Made by a program: the position numbers and the translations under genes. From Candidatus Aminicenantota bacterium (GTDB lineage Bacteria > Acidobacteriota > Aminicenantia > JAMOAD01): a DNA stretch of 53,516 bases. Positions 46,001 through 53,516 of this stretch are shown piece after piece (position 1 is the first letter of the stretch; each line of letters starts with the position of its first letter). The stretch spans positions 1 to 53,516 of the forward strand of contig JAMOUT010000029.1 in assembly GCA_027061995.1 (NCBI GenBank). Direction: 5' to 3'. The notes beneath the pieces are model-generated. The model searched no databases. It was given only the letters and a program-made list of their open reading frames with translations, and was not told the DNA's origin.

Positions 46001-46809
46001 ATATTAACCCTGAATTAGTTGAAAGAACTTTAATACATTTTATAAGAGATGAGATAACAAAATTCGGTTTTAAAAAAGCTGTTCTCGGATTATCGGGAGG
46101 TTTGGATTCAACTGTCGCAGCATACTTAACCTCAAAAGCATTGGGGAAAAACAATCTGATTCCATTGATTATCCCTTACAAAAGCTCAAGCAAAAAAAAC
46201 ATGGATGATGCCATAAAAGTTGCAAAAATAGTAGCCGAAAAACACCATATTATAAATATAACTGAACAAATAGATATATATTTTAAAAATAATCCCACCG
46301 AGGAAAAACTTTTTATCGGTAATAAAATAGCAAGAGAGAGGATGTCAATTATATTTGACTATTCGGCAAGAGAAAAAGCCATGGTAATAGGAACATCCAA
46401 TAAAACAGAACTTTTACTCGGTTACGGAACATGGTTCGGCGATCTTGCCTCATCGGTTAATCCTCTCGGTGATCTGTATAAAACGCAGGTTTTTCAACTT
46501 GCGGCTCATCTTAAAGTTCCCGAGCAAATCATAAAAAAAACCCCTTCGGCTGATCTTTGGCCCGGACAAACGGATGAAGAGGAGATGGGAATTATGTATA
46601 AAATAGCTGATGAAATTTTATATCTGATTATAGATAAAAGAAAAAGTGTTAAGGACATTCTTGATTGGGGCTATGATGAGGATCTTGTGTTTAAAGTTTT
46701 AAAAATGGTTAAAAGCTCCCAATTTAAAAGAACAATGCCGATAATAGCAAAATTATCGCACAGAACAATAGGTAAAGACTTTTTATACCCGAGAGATTGG
46801 GGAGTTTAA
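45997..46809 (+). CDS. nadE: NAD(+) synthetase, synthetase subunit
   Basis: NadE amidates nicotinate adenine dinucleotide to NAD with ATP. The ATP pyrophosphatase loop is SGGLDS (33-38). VIGTSNKTELLLGYGTWFGD, DLASSVNPLGDLYKTQV and TPSADLWPGQTDEEEMG are family signatures. The 270-residue length is that of the single-domain enzyme, with the glutaminase encoded by the overlapping gene before it. It ends the rpiB operon, 12 bases from the end of the convergent diguanylate cyclase gene. Confidence 0.96.
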   Translation: MNINPELVERTLIHFIRDEITKFGFKKAVLGLSGGLDSTVAAYLTSKALGKNNLIPLIIPYKSSSKKNMDDAIKVAKIVAEKHHIINITEQIDIYFKNNPTEEKLFIGNKIARERMSIIFDYSAREKAMVIGTSNKTELLLGYGTWFGDLASSVNPLGDLYKTQVFQLAAHLKVPEQIIKKTPSADLWPGQTDEEEMGIMYKIADEILYLIIDKRKSVKDILDWGYDEDLVFKVLKMVKSSQFKRTMPIIAKLSHRTIGKDFLYPRDWGV

Positions 46810-46821
46810 CGCCACTTCGCA

Positions 46822-48570
46822 TTAAATATTATCAAAATCCTCCCTATTAAAAACTACGGAACGATTTTTACCCTCTTTTTTCCCTTTGTATAAAGCCAAA
46901 TCAACCTCTTTTAAAAGTTGCTCTATTGTTTTATCAGTATCATCATATACGGATAAACCGAGAGTTATGGTTAAACTATAATAAGTTTTATCCCCGATTT
47001 GAATCTTTATATCGGCAATCCTTTTTCTTATTTTCTCGGAAAGAATTTCACCACCTTTGATATCTGTGTCAGGAAGTAAAATCAGAAACTCCTCCCCTCC
47101 CCACCTGCTTACGAAATCCTGCTCTCGGACACTTGCTTCAAATAAAATCGAGAATCTCTTTAAAACTTCATCTCCCACATCATGCCCGTATGTATCATTT
47201 ACATCTTTAAAATCATCGATATCAATTAAAACCAAAACAAAAGGTTTTCTCGCCCTCTTATATCTGATTTTTTCATCCTGAATTTTTCTTAGTGCCGCCC
47301 TTCTGTTTGATAATCCAGTTAAAAAATCGGTTCTTGCCATCTGATCCAATTTTTTAGATAATTTAACTAATGACCTGTTTTTATATTCAAGTTCTTTTGT
47401 TCTCTCAAGAACTTTTTTTTCAAGAATTTTATTATTATTTTTAAGCTGACTCATAACTCTGTCAATATCACCGGCCATTTTATTTATATTTTGAGATATT
47501 TCCGATAATTCATCTTCATCTCTTATCTCTATTTTGGTTTTATAATCACCGTTAGCTATTTTCTTAATCATACTCTTTATCAATAACAATCTTCTTAAAA
47601 ACGATGTTTCAACGATATTAAGAGCAATCATATAAAAAAGGATAAAAACAACAAGAGAGATAATTATTGAGAAAATAATAATTTTTCTTTTATACCTATA
47701 AATAGAAGAAAAATCAAACACAGCATTAATATACTTGCCCGCCGCCCAATGAAATTCTCCCTCTTTAATATTTATCTTCTTCCATAACTCAACTTTATCC
47801 CCTGTTCTTATGGTTAAAATCCTGTTTTTTTTCAATTTTTCAAAAAATTCATCAGATTTAAGAGAATATTTTCCCCTGTTTATTATTGACCAGATTTTCC
47901 CCCTTGACCTATAATATATATCCAAAGAGATAATATAGTTCAGTTTTTTTCTTTTCTTGCTAAAAAAATCATATACTATATTATCACAACATTTTAATTG
48001 ATATCTTTTTTTCATATACTCATCCAAATTAATCGAAGTTTCTATCAGATAATCTTTACCCTTAGGTCCATAATAAGAAAAAAGTTTGAATCTTCCCGTT
48101 TGAGCCGCGGGATCCACCCTTTCAAAAAACATATTTCCCGTTCCGAAAACCTTAAGAAGTTTGTTCTTAAACTCCGCACCGACAAAAAATATATTCAATC
48201 CGAGATCCGACTTATCCGATGTTTTGAATATAACACCATCACTATTTATCAAATAGATATCACTAATATTATATTTATTTTTAAGTTCAATTAAATATCC
48301 GTCTGTTAACTCTTTAATATCTTTATTTTCAATCTCTTTACCAATAGAGACAAGTGCTTTTTGGCTTATCTTTCTCATATCCAATTCAAACAGATAGATA
48401 AAGTTATAAAAAATCGATACCTTTTCTTCCAGCCCCATTAACACGAATTCTTCATAATTGTTAAGAACTTCATTTATCGCCTTTTTAGTATATAACCCCA
48501 TAATAATCGCAACACTAAAAACAGTGCAAAAGATAATTAATAAAAGATAAATTAGTATTTTCTTTTTCAT
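46822..48570 (-). CDS. Membrane-bound diguanylate cyclase with extracytoplasmic sensor
   Basis: This is a 582-residue signal transducer. It has a transmembrane helix near 5-26 and an extracytoplasmic Cache-like sensor of about 270 residues. A second helix lies at about 297-317. A HAMP domain (IANGDYKTKIEIRDEDELSE), a coiled coil, and a GGDEF domain at the C terminus follow. The active-site motif is WGGEEF, a competent variant. The product-inhibition I-site RxxD is present as REQD five residues before it. FLTGLSNRRA and DIDDFKDVNDTYGHDVGDE are intact. It should make cyclic di-GMP, a second messenger often controlling surface attachment and type IV pili, whose genes lie 4 kb away. The ribosome binding site is weak. 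Confidence 0.93.
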   Translation of the reverse strand: MKKKILIYLLLIIFCTVFSVAIIMGLYTKKAINEVLNNYEEFVLMGLEEKVSIFYNFIYLFELDMRKISQKALVSIGKEIENKDIKELTDGYLIELKNKYNISDIYLINSDGVIFKTSDKSDLGLNIFFVGAEFKNKLLKVFGTGNMFFERVDPAAQTGRFKLFSYYGPKGKDYLIETSINLDEYMKKRYQLKCCDNIVYDFFSKKRKKLNYIISLDIYYRSRGKIWSIINRGKYSLKSDEFFEKLKKNRILTIRTGDKVELWKKINIKEGEFHWAAGKYINAVFDFSSIYRYKRKIIIFSIIISLVVFILFYMIALNIVETSFLRRLLLIKSMIKKIANGDYKTKIEIRDEDELSEISQNINKMAGDIDRVMSQLKNNNKILEKKVLERTKELEYKNRSLVKLSKKLDQMARTDFLTGLSNRRAALRKIQDEKIRYKRARKPFVLVLIDIDDFKDVNDTYGHDVGDEVLKRFSILFEASVREQDFVSRWGGEEFLILLPDTDIKGGEILSEKIRKRIADIKIQIGDKTYYSLTITLGLSVYDDTDKTIEQLLKEVDLALYKGKKEGKNRSVVFNREDFDNI

Positions 48571-48725
48571 TCTTGATAATTCAAAAAGAGATTTTTGTGC
48601 TTTTTAAATATTTTTAATTATATCACGATTTTTTAAAATATAAAATAACCGTTTTTTTTTCAAGATCCGGGATAATTTATTCACAACTATTGTTGTAATC
48701 TCAAAAAAACTTAAAACATAAAGTC

Positions 48726-48749
48726 TCCGAGCTTCCAAGTTTTTTCGGA
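48726..48749. repeat. AGCTTCCA...TTCGGA intergenic hairpin element, copy 2
   Basis: TCCGA (48726-48730) pairs with TCGGA (48745-48749) around GCTTCCAAG and a T run. It shares AGCTTCCA and TTCGGA with the element at 4301-4317, and CCGAGCTT...TTTTTTCGG with 37070-37095. Confidence 0.45.
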
Positions 48750-48800
48750 CCCGTGCGGGATCTTTTCGCCACGCGAATTTTCACATACACTCCAATGATA

Positions 48801-48863
48801 CACTTCCCACCTCTCACTTCTCACTTCCCACTTCTCACTTCCCACTTCCCACTTCTCACTTCT
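48801..48863. repeat. Nine-unit heptanucleotide tandem array (CACTTCY)
   Basis: Nine consecutive 7-base units (CACTTCC, CACCTCT, CACTTCT, CACTTCC, CACTTCT, CACTTCC, CACTTCC, CACTTCT, CACTTCT) fill 63 bases exactly. Variation is almost only C/T at position 7. There are no spacers, so it is not a CRISPR. It lies upstream of the PHP gene. Confidence 0.9.
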
Positions 48864-48953
48864 TTATGCGATATTTTTATTCGGTTTTCATGGTTAAAGA
48901 TTATCAGAATGAATTTAATATAATAATGTGTTAAAATAGTTTATGGAGATAAA

Positions 48954-50594
48954 ATGAAAAATATAAAAAAATACCTACTAATTTCCATCATTTTAATTTT
49001 CATTTATTATTTAATAACCGGTATATATCTATCGACTTATTCTCCCGAAAAATCGGATAATTATATATGGGGAGCGTATCATGTTCATTCGACAATGTCC
49101 GACGGGATTTACCCGCCTGACAAAATTGCTGTTGAAGCTGAAAAAGTCAGAGTGGGGTTTGTTATTCTTACTGATCACGGGGCACCCAATTTTAAAGCAT
49201 CCGTATTTAGAAAAAAGATTGACGGAGTTTATTTTATAGGTGGCTCTGAATCAGGTCTTCCCGAAGGACATCTCAATTTTTTCGGGGCAAATAAAATCCC
49301 TGTTTTTAAGCTCCCCCCCTATCCTCCCGAAGCAATAGAGGATATAAAAGAATGGGGAGGTTTTACCATTATCACATACCCGGAAGATCCCTCTCACAGA
49401 TGGCATTATTGGGGTAAAGATCTTTATCCGGACGGGATAGAGATAATAAATATTTCAACATATTTCAGAAGATTAACCAAGTGGCAAATAGCTAAATTGA
49501 TTTTATACTTTCCTTTTTCCCGATACTATTTTTTAAAATATTTCACGAGTCCGAAATTTTCCATAGATAAATGGGATACGCTTCTTAAAAGAAAAAAAGT
49601 TTTCGGGTTCTATGCTGTAAATGCCCACGGAAGAACACCCGTTAGTAAAAATATCAAAATACCATATCCATCTTATGCCAATATTTTTTCAACCGTTGGA
49701 CTCGGAATAGATAAAAAATCTGAAGATAATCTTGAACAAGCGGTTAAATCCGGCAATTTTTTTTCAATTGTCAGAGGAGCGGGAGAACCCCTAACATTTG
49801 AATTTTACGGAATATTAAATAATAAGAAAATAAATATGGGTTCATCAATAGATAAAAATATCCTACTTAAAATAAATATTAAAACAATAAAATTAAAATA
49901 TAAAATCATTTTAAAACAAAATGGTAAGAAAATATTGGAAACAACCAAAAATTTCATCACATTTAAAACAAATTCAGCAGGTATTTACAGAGCGGAGGTT
50001 TACCTAACAAACCATAGGCTTTTATCTTCCTCTGTTCCATGGATAATCTCAAATCCTATTTTTATAAATACGACATATAAAAAAACAGAAAAAGAAAATG
50101 GGATAAATTTCGATAATATTAAAAAGTTTCCCATAGACCTTAAAAACATGCATATTGAAAAAGATAATGCATCCACGGGAGTTTTCATACTAAAGAAAGA
50201 TGGCACCGCCGAACTTTCATACTATCTTTCAAAATCCACTCATAGACAAATAGACAGATGGTGTGCCTTGGCTTTAAGAAAAATGATTTCCATTAAAAAG
50301 TATAATGGAATTTATTTGCAAGCTGAATCAGACAGATACATCAGATATTGGATAGAATTAAGATCTGAAAATAACCATTTTTATTCCTCTTTCAAACTCT
50401 ACCCCGATAAAAACAATAAAATCCTATTACCTTTTGACAGATTCTATAAAATAAACGGAAAGAGGGCTGATCCTTCTGATTTTCCGATAGACTCCCTCTT
50501 TATAACCATCTCCACTTCAAATTCAAAAACAGATTTTAATTCAAAATTAAAGATATATGAGTTCGGGTTTTATAAAATCACGGAAAGCAGATAA
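48954..50594 (+). CDS. Membrane-anchored PHP-domain metallohydrolase
   Basis: The 546-residue protein has an N-terminal anchor (about residues 7-27) and a PHP domain facing outside. The metal-binding motifs are YHVHSTMSDG (H43, H45, D50), LTDHG (D74, H75), a His in GHLNFFG, and NAHGR further on. PHP domains hydrolyse phosphoesters with two or three metals. The C-terminal half (about 290-540) holds beta-rich segments, the last possibly carbohydrate-binding-like. GGAGATAAAATG gives the start. The function is unknown; export of a PHP hydrolase is uncommon. Confidence 0.82.
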   Translation: MKNIKKYLLISIILIFIYYLITGIYLSTYSPEKSDNYIWGAYHVHSTMSDGIYPPDKIAVEAEKVRVGFVILTDHGAPNFKASVFRKKIDGVYFIGGSESGLPEGHLNFFGANKIPVFKLPPYPPEAIEDIKEWGGFTIITYPEDPSHRWHYWGKDLYPDGIEIINISTYFRRLTKWQIAKLILYFPFSRYYFLKYFTSPKFSIDKWDTLLKRKKVFGFYAVNAHGRTPVSKNIKIPYPSYANIFSTVGLGIDKKSEDNLEQAVKSGNFFSIVRGAGEPLTFEFYGILNNKKINMGSSIDKNILLKINIKTIKLKYKIILKQNGKKILETTKNFITFKTNSAGIYRAEVYLTNHRLLSSSVPWIISNPIFINTTYKKTEKENGINFDNIKKFPIDLKNMHIEKDNASTGVFILKKDGTAELSYYLSKSTHRQIDRWCALALRKMISIKKYNGIYLQAESDRYIRYWIELRSENNHFYSSFKLYPDKNNKILLPFDRFYKINGKRADPSDFPIDSLFITISTSNSKTDFNSKLKIYEFGFYKITESR

Positions 50595-50675
50595 AACAGG
50601 AAATTATTTCCGACATTTTCATGTTAATAAAAGAATCGATACCATGTGTTATAATAATGGTAGCCTTTTTATACA

Positions 50676-50692
50676 ATGGCATAATATTTGAT
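50676..50692 (+). promoter_or_regulatory. Sigma-54-like promoter before the pilin genes (imperfect)
   Basis: ATGGCATAATATTTGAT has GG (50678-50679) and TTGA placed where GG-N10-GC is expected; the -12 C is A here. Pilin genes are often sigma-54 controlled and an NtrC-type activator is encoded in this window. No better sigma-70 promoter is evident. Confidence 0.3.
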
Positions 50693-50714
50693 AATTAATA
50701 AACGGAGGTTAGCA

Positions 50715-51206
50715 GTGAAAAAAGGAATTAGTTTAATTGAACTTTTGGTTGTAATGGTTATTGTATCAATAATCCTATTAATTATAATGAATTTGACTTC
50801 GTATGTTATCCAAAGATCAAGATTCAGCGGAGCGGTAAATAATCTGATATCCGATATAGCTTGGTCAAAGCAAATCGCCGCTAAGGAAAATCGATGGGTG
50901 AAATTCATGTTTACAACAAGAAACTATATCATTTCAAAACAAGTGAAAATAGGAGATTTAACAAATTGGAAACAGATTAAGAAAGTAATACCTTATGATA
51001 ACAAACCTTTTTTTAATACTAATGATATTACAGATTTTGCAATAAATTCCAGGGGAGAAGTTAAGAAAGTATCAGACTTAAACAATCCCTCATCATCTCC
51101 CTCTACGATTACTATTAAAATATATATAAAGAAAGGGGGAAAAAAACTATTTCATAGGACAATAATAATATTCCCCTACGGAGGTGTTAAAGTTGAGAAA
51201 AAATAG
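50715..51206 (+). CDS. fimT: Type IV pilus minor pilin, FimT/GspH-like
   Basis: The 163-residue product has a class III prepilin leader: short basic MKKG, cleavage after Gly, then ISLIELLVVMVIVSIILLII with Glu at mature position 5. The rest is a small beta domain of FimT/GspH size. The start is GTG 50715, set by GGAGG six bases before it; the upstream extension to 50688 would ruin the leader. Position +1 is Ile instead of Phe. It is the first of five genes in the order fimT-pilV-pilW-pilX-pilY1, the standard minor-pilin operon that primes pilus assembly. Confidence 0.85.
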   Translation: MKKGISLIELLVVMVIVSIILLIIMNLTSYVIQRSRFSGAVNNLISDIAWSKQIAAKENRWVKFMFTTRNYIISKQVKIGDLTNWKQIKKVIPYDNKPFFNTNDITDFAINSRGEVKKVSDLNNPSSSPSTITIKIYIKKGGKKLFHRTIIIFPYGGVKVEKK

Positions 51207-51636
51207 TGGTTTTTCATTACTTGAAGCCTTGATAGCCTTAGGAATACTCGGGTTTGTGGTTATTTCAATTCTTTCGGGGTTTTCAGCCCAACTCAGAACA
51301 AATAGGAAGATAAGAGAAAAAAACATAGCTCTTACCCTCGCAGAGGATAGGATAGAACAGATTCTGATTTTTTCAAAATCTCAATTGGAAAACATGCTCA
51401 CTCTTAATCATGATTATATAGAGGATTTTTCATCTTATCCCTCTGATGATCCGTTTACAAAAGGGTTCAATCCTTATAAGAATATAAAAGAATATAAAAA
51501 GATGAGGAGAAAAACAAAAATTACAAGAAGCATAGTTCCAGAACTATTAAATATAGAAGTTACTGTGGAATACGGCAAAAGAGGTAATCATTATCCTTTT
51601 AAAGTGGTGTTAACAACAATAAGAGGTGGAAAATGA
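51193..51636 (+). CDS. pilV: Minor pilin PilV-like
   Basis: The product is 147 residues with a prepilin leader MRKNSG, cleavage before FSLLEALIALGILG (Glu5 present). I chose TTG 51193 because GGAGG (51180-51184) is eight bases upstream and the leader then has normal length; GTG 51184 overlaps the ribosome binding site. It overlaps fimT by 14 bases and the next gene by ATGA. PilV/GspI-type minor pilins sit at the pilus tip. Confidence 0.82.
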   Translation: MRKNSGFSLLEALIALGILGFVVISILSGFSAQLRTNRKIREKNIALTLAEDRIEQILIFSKSQLENMLTLNHDYIEDFSSYPSDDPFTKGFNPYKNIKEYKKMRRKTKITRSIVPELLNIEVTVEYGKRGNHYPFKVVLTTIRGGK

Positions 51637-52763
51637 TTAATAAAAAAGGGTTTACACTTGTCGAAGCTTTGGTTTATATGTTCATACTTGCAATAGTTCT
51701 TGCAGGTCTCTATAGCATGATAATATATTATAGAAATGTAGAAACAACCGAACAAGCGAGAGTCAGAAGACAACAAGAATCAAGATTTACTCTTTCGGAA
51801 TTTTCAACGGATTTAAAAGATGCGGGAGCTGTTTTAACTCTTGAAAATACAGGCTCTTTCCTAAAAAAAACCCCCTATTTTAACGGAATATTTCCCTTGA
51901 ATAACACTAATTTTGCGGATGGTATTATTATTGCAAAAGGTGATCCTAACGCAGTTACAAAATTGACGGCAAATTTTAATCCGTCGGGGACAACTCTTCA
52001 AGTTGAAAATACAAAGAGAAAAGATAACCCTTCTTTGTCAGCATGGACAGTAGGTGATAAAGGGATAGTAATAAATGAAAACGGATACTTTGTTTTTTAT
52101 GTGACAGGGGTAAATAACACTTCCTTAAATATCCGTGCCACCTCCGTATATTATTCGGGTTTATTAAGCACCACCAAATATAAAGATAATTTAATCTCAC
52201 CTGCAACTACAAAAGGAAATAATATCAACTATCAAACAGATACACCTGTTATAAGATTATACAATTTTTCAATATTTCTTGTGCAGGAAAAAAATGATAC
52301 TATTCAGAAAAGGAAAATCAGAGAATTAATTAAAATAACAGACACAAAGAGTCAATCTAATCCTTTGACTTCCACTACTGCGGAAAAGGGTGTGGTTGCC
52401 GAGAATATTTGGGATATTCAACTCATATATACCACAATAACAAAGATAGATGATCCGATTAACACCCAAAAAAATTATTGTGCTTCTGATAATACTAAAT
52501 GGAAAAATCCTATTCCAAATCCATGTGTATCAGGAGGCTCAAATACTTGCACAAATTTTTTAGATGATATCAGGAATAAACTTTTAAAAGAGGTAACTAT
52601 AAAGATAATCGCTTTAACCGATAATTATTCGGGAAAAGGCGCTATTACCAATAGAGTGCCCGCAATCGGAGATGAAAGCAGTTATACCCTTACCAAAGGT
52701 AAATACACTTATAAACTTTTCACACTTAATATAGCTCCGAGAAATTTTAATATAATTATGTGA
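51633..52763 (+). CDS. pilW: Minor pilin PilW-like
   Basis: The product is 376 residues with leader MINKKG and hydrophobic helix FTLVEALVYMFILAIVLAGL (Glu5 present). A large beta-rich domain typical of PilW/GspJ size follows, with Arg/Gln-rich helix RVRRQQESRFTLSEFSTDLKD after the membrane part. Two Cys pairs near the end (NYCASDNTK, NPCVSGGSNTCTNF) may form disulfides in the exported domain. It overlaps pilV by ATGA. Confidence 0.82.
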   Translation: MINKKGFTLVEALVYMFILAIVLAGLYSMIIYYRNVETTEQARVRRQQESRFTLSEFSTDLKDAGAVLTLENTGSFLKKTPYFNGIFPLNNTNFADGIIIAKGDPNAVTKLTANFNPSGTTLQVENTKRKDNPSLSAWTVGDKGIVINENGYFVFYVTGVNNTSLNIRATSVYYSGLLSTTKYKDNLISPATTKGNNINYQTDTPVIRLYNFSIFLVQEKNDTIQKRKIRELIKITDTKSQSNPLTSTTAEKGVVAENIWDIQLIYTTITKIDDPINTQKNYCASDNTKWKNPIPNPCVSGGSNTCTNFLDDIRNKLLKEVTIKIIALTDNYSGKGAITNRVPAIGDESSYTLTKGKYTYKLFTLNIAPRNFNIIM

Positions 52764-52771
52764 GGTAAAAA

Positions 52772-53248
52772 ATGAAAAAAGAGAAAGGAAGCATGCTTAT
52801 CATAGCTTTAATAACCATATTGATTTTATCTTTTATAGTAGCATCCGCAATCAGAACCACCACTGACGAGCTTTACACAACCTATAACTTTCATCTTCAT
52901 AAGATATCTTATTACAATGCTGTGGCAGGTGTAGAGGATGCGGCAACACAAATAAGAAACAGTAATGATCCCGGAAGTTTAACAATTGATCAAACTACTA
53001 TTGGTTCGGACGGAACAACAAGAAGATACTATAGCGGATATTTAACTGATAATCCTGGAACCGTAAAAAACATTACTTTATTCCAAGGATTTCCGCCACC
53101 ACCAATGCCGGGAGTTTCTCTCGGAACCTCCACCGGAATAACCCCTCTTGTATGGAGTGTTAATATTGTATCCGAACTTACAATACATAAAAGGAAAGCT
53201 TATTCCGAGATAAGCACCGGAATTTATTCAATAATGGTTGGTTATTAA
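52772..53248 (+). CDS. pilX: Minor pilin PilX-like
   Basis: The product is 158 residues with leader MKKEKG followed by SMLIIALITILILSFIVASA. As in PilX proteins, position 5 after the cleavage site is not Glu. The conserved YYNAVAGVEDAATQIRNS resembles the AxAGxExA motif of PilX after the helix. GAGG precedes the ATG, nine bases after pilW. Confidence 0.8.
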   Translation: MKKEKGSMLIIALITILILSFIVASAIRTTTDELYTTYNFHLHKISYYNAVAGVEDAATQIRNSNDPGSLTIDQTTIGSDGTTRRYYSGYLTDNPGTVKNITLFQGFPPPPMPGVSLGTSTGITPLVWSVNIVSELTIHKRKAYSEISTGIYSIMVGY

Positions 53249-53273
53249 ATATGATTTACCTAAGGAGGTTAAA

Positions 53274-53516
53274 ATGAGAAACAAAAAAAATATTTTTATA
53301 ATTATGATCCTTGTCATAACAATATTAATTATAACATTCACACCGAAAAATATGTTTTCCGATGACAAGGATCTGTTTTCAGTCAAAACAAAACCGAACA
53401 TATTATTCCTTCTTGATAATTCTGGGTCGATGAGCGCGGATGATGTTAAAGTAACCAATGAAAACCTTTTCAAAACCTACACTACAAGCACAGGTAAAAC
53501 ATACCATTTTACCATA
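53274..53516 (+). CDS. pilY1: PilY1-like adhesin, N-terminal part, cut by the window end
   Basis: An AAGGAGG site and ATG 53274 open a frame that is still open after 81 codons at the window end. The product begins with a signal peptide (KKNIFIIMILVITILIIT), then PNILFLLDNSGSMSADD, the strand and MIDAS motif (DxSGS) that open the von Willebrand A-like region of many PilY1 proteins. PilY1 caps the minor-pilin complex and takes part in adhesion and surface sensing. Position after pilX agrees. Confidence 0.8.
   Translation, partial: MRNKKNIFIIMILVITILIITFTPKNMFSDDKDLFSVKTKPNILFLLDNSGSMSADDVKVTNENLFKTYTTSTGKTYHFTI

Larger units (their letters stand above)
48571..48953. other. Gap between divergent genes, rich in repeats
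   Basis: The 380 bases between the diguanylate cyclase and the PHP gene hold a T9 run near 48652, a hairpin element (48726-48749), a second stem CCCG/CGGG (48750-48759), the heptamer array (48801-48863), and an upstream region of the PHP gene with a TATAAT box at 48919-48924. No gene is visible. Confidence 0.6.

Noticed and set aside
48801-48863. CRISPR array
   Set aside because: The units are 7 bases with no spacers and no cas genes are present; it is a simple tandem repeat.

Overview
The window is visibly AT-rich, densely packed, and uses the standard bacterial code (TGA, TAA and TAG all act as stops, with ATG, GTG and TTG starts). It comes from a diderm bacterium. The envelope genes show this: lpxC (lipid A synthesis), a TamB/Omp85 pair, a SurA-like periplasmic protein, lipoproteins, and a type IV pilus minor-pilin cluster. 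Metabolic markers are lipoyl synthase, dihydrolipoyl dehydrogenase, glyA, rpiB, a small transaldolase and NAD synthetase. I cannot name the phylum from gene content; an uncultivated low-GC diderm lineage fits.

Layout. 0.3-11 kb is mainly minus strand. It holds a C10-like protein lacking its catalytic cysteine, murB, M14 and M48 peptidases, a plus-strand M29 aminopeptidase, a metallophosphoesterase, lipA, a coiled-coil zinc-ribbon protein, a CAU tRNA and a C1B peptidase, so five peptidase families lie in 11 kb. 11-14.2 kb holds a sulfatase-superfamily protein, ogt, a DUF151 bifunctional nuclease and a DUF2065 protein. 14.3-19.2 kb is a plus operon: DUF58, a BatD/DUF4381-like protein, a sigma-54 response regulator, a pseudouridine synthase and a Gfo/Idh/MocA oxidoreductase. 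An 800-bp gap with palindromes follows. 20.0-34.2 kb is one tightly overlapping run: hslV, hslU, lipoprotein, unknown, transaldolase, tamB, Omp85, SurA-like, mfd. 34.4-38 kb holds hisC-lpd and lpxC. 38.1-41.4 kb holds a small Asn/Lys-rich protein, a kinase-like protein without an ATPase domain, and a TPR protein. A decayed gene sits near 41.5-41.8 kb. 42-46.8 kb is rpiB-glyA-DUF342-nitrilase-nadE, followed by a convergent diguanylate cyclase, a membrane-anchored PHP protein, and finally fimT/pilV/pilW/pilX/pilY1-like genes, the last cut by the window end.

The most interesting signals are these. (1) Promoters with good -35/-10 boxes end only about 5 nt before an ATG with no ribosome binding site (DUF2065, lpxC, rpiB; DUF58 nearly so), suggesting leaderless mRNAs. 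(2) tamB and the TPR gene both need a one-base shift at a T9 or T10 run inside their signal/anchor codons. (3) A pseudo-receiver-GAF-DHp protein lacks a kinase domain. (4) Two intergenic arrays of period-7 repeats each lie next to a shared AGCTTCCA...TTCGGA element. All functional calls are from reading the sequence; no searches were run.
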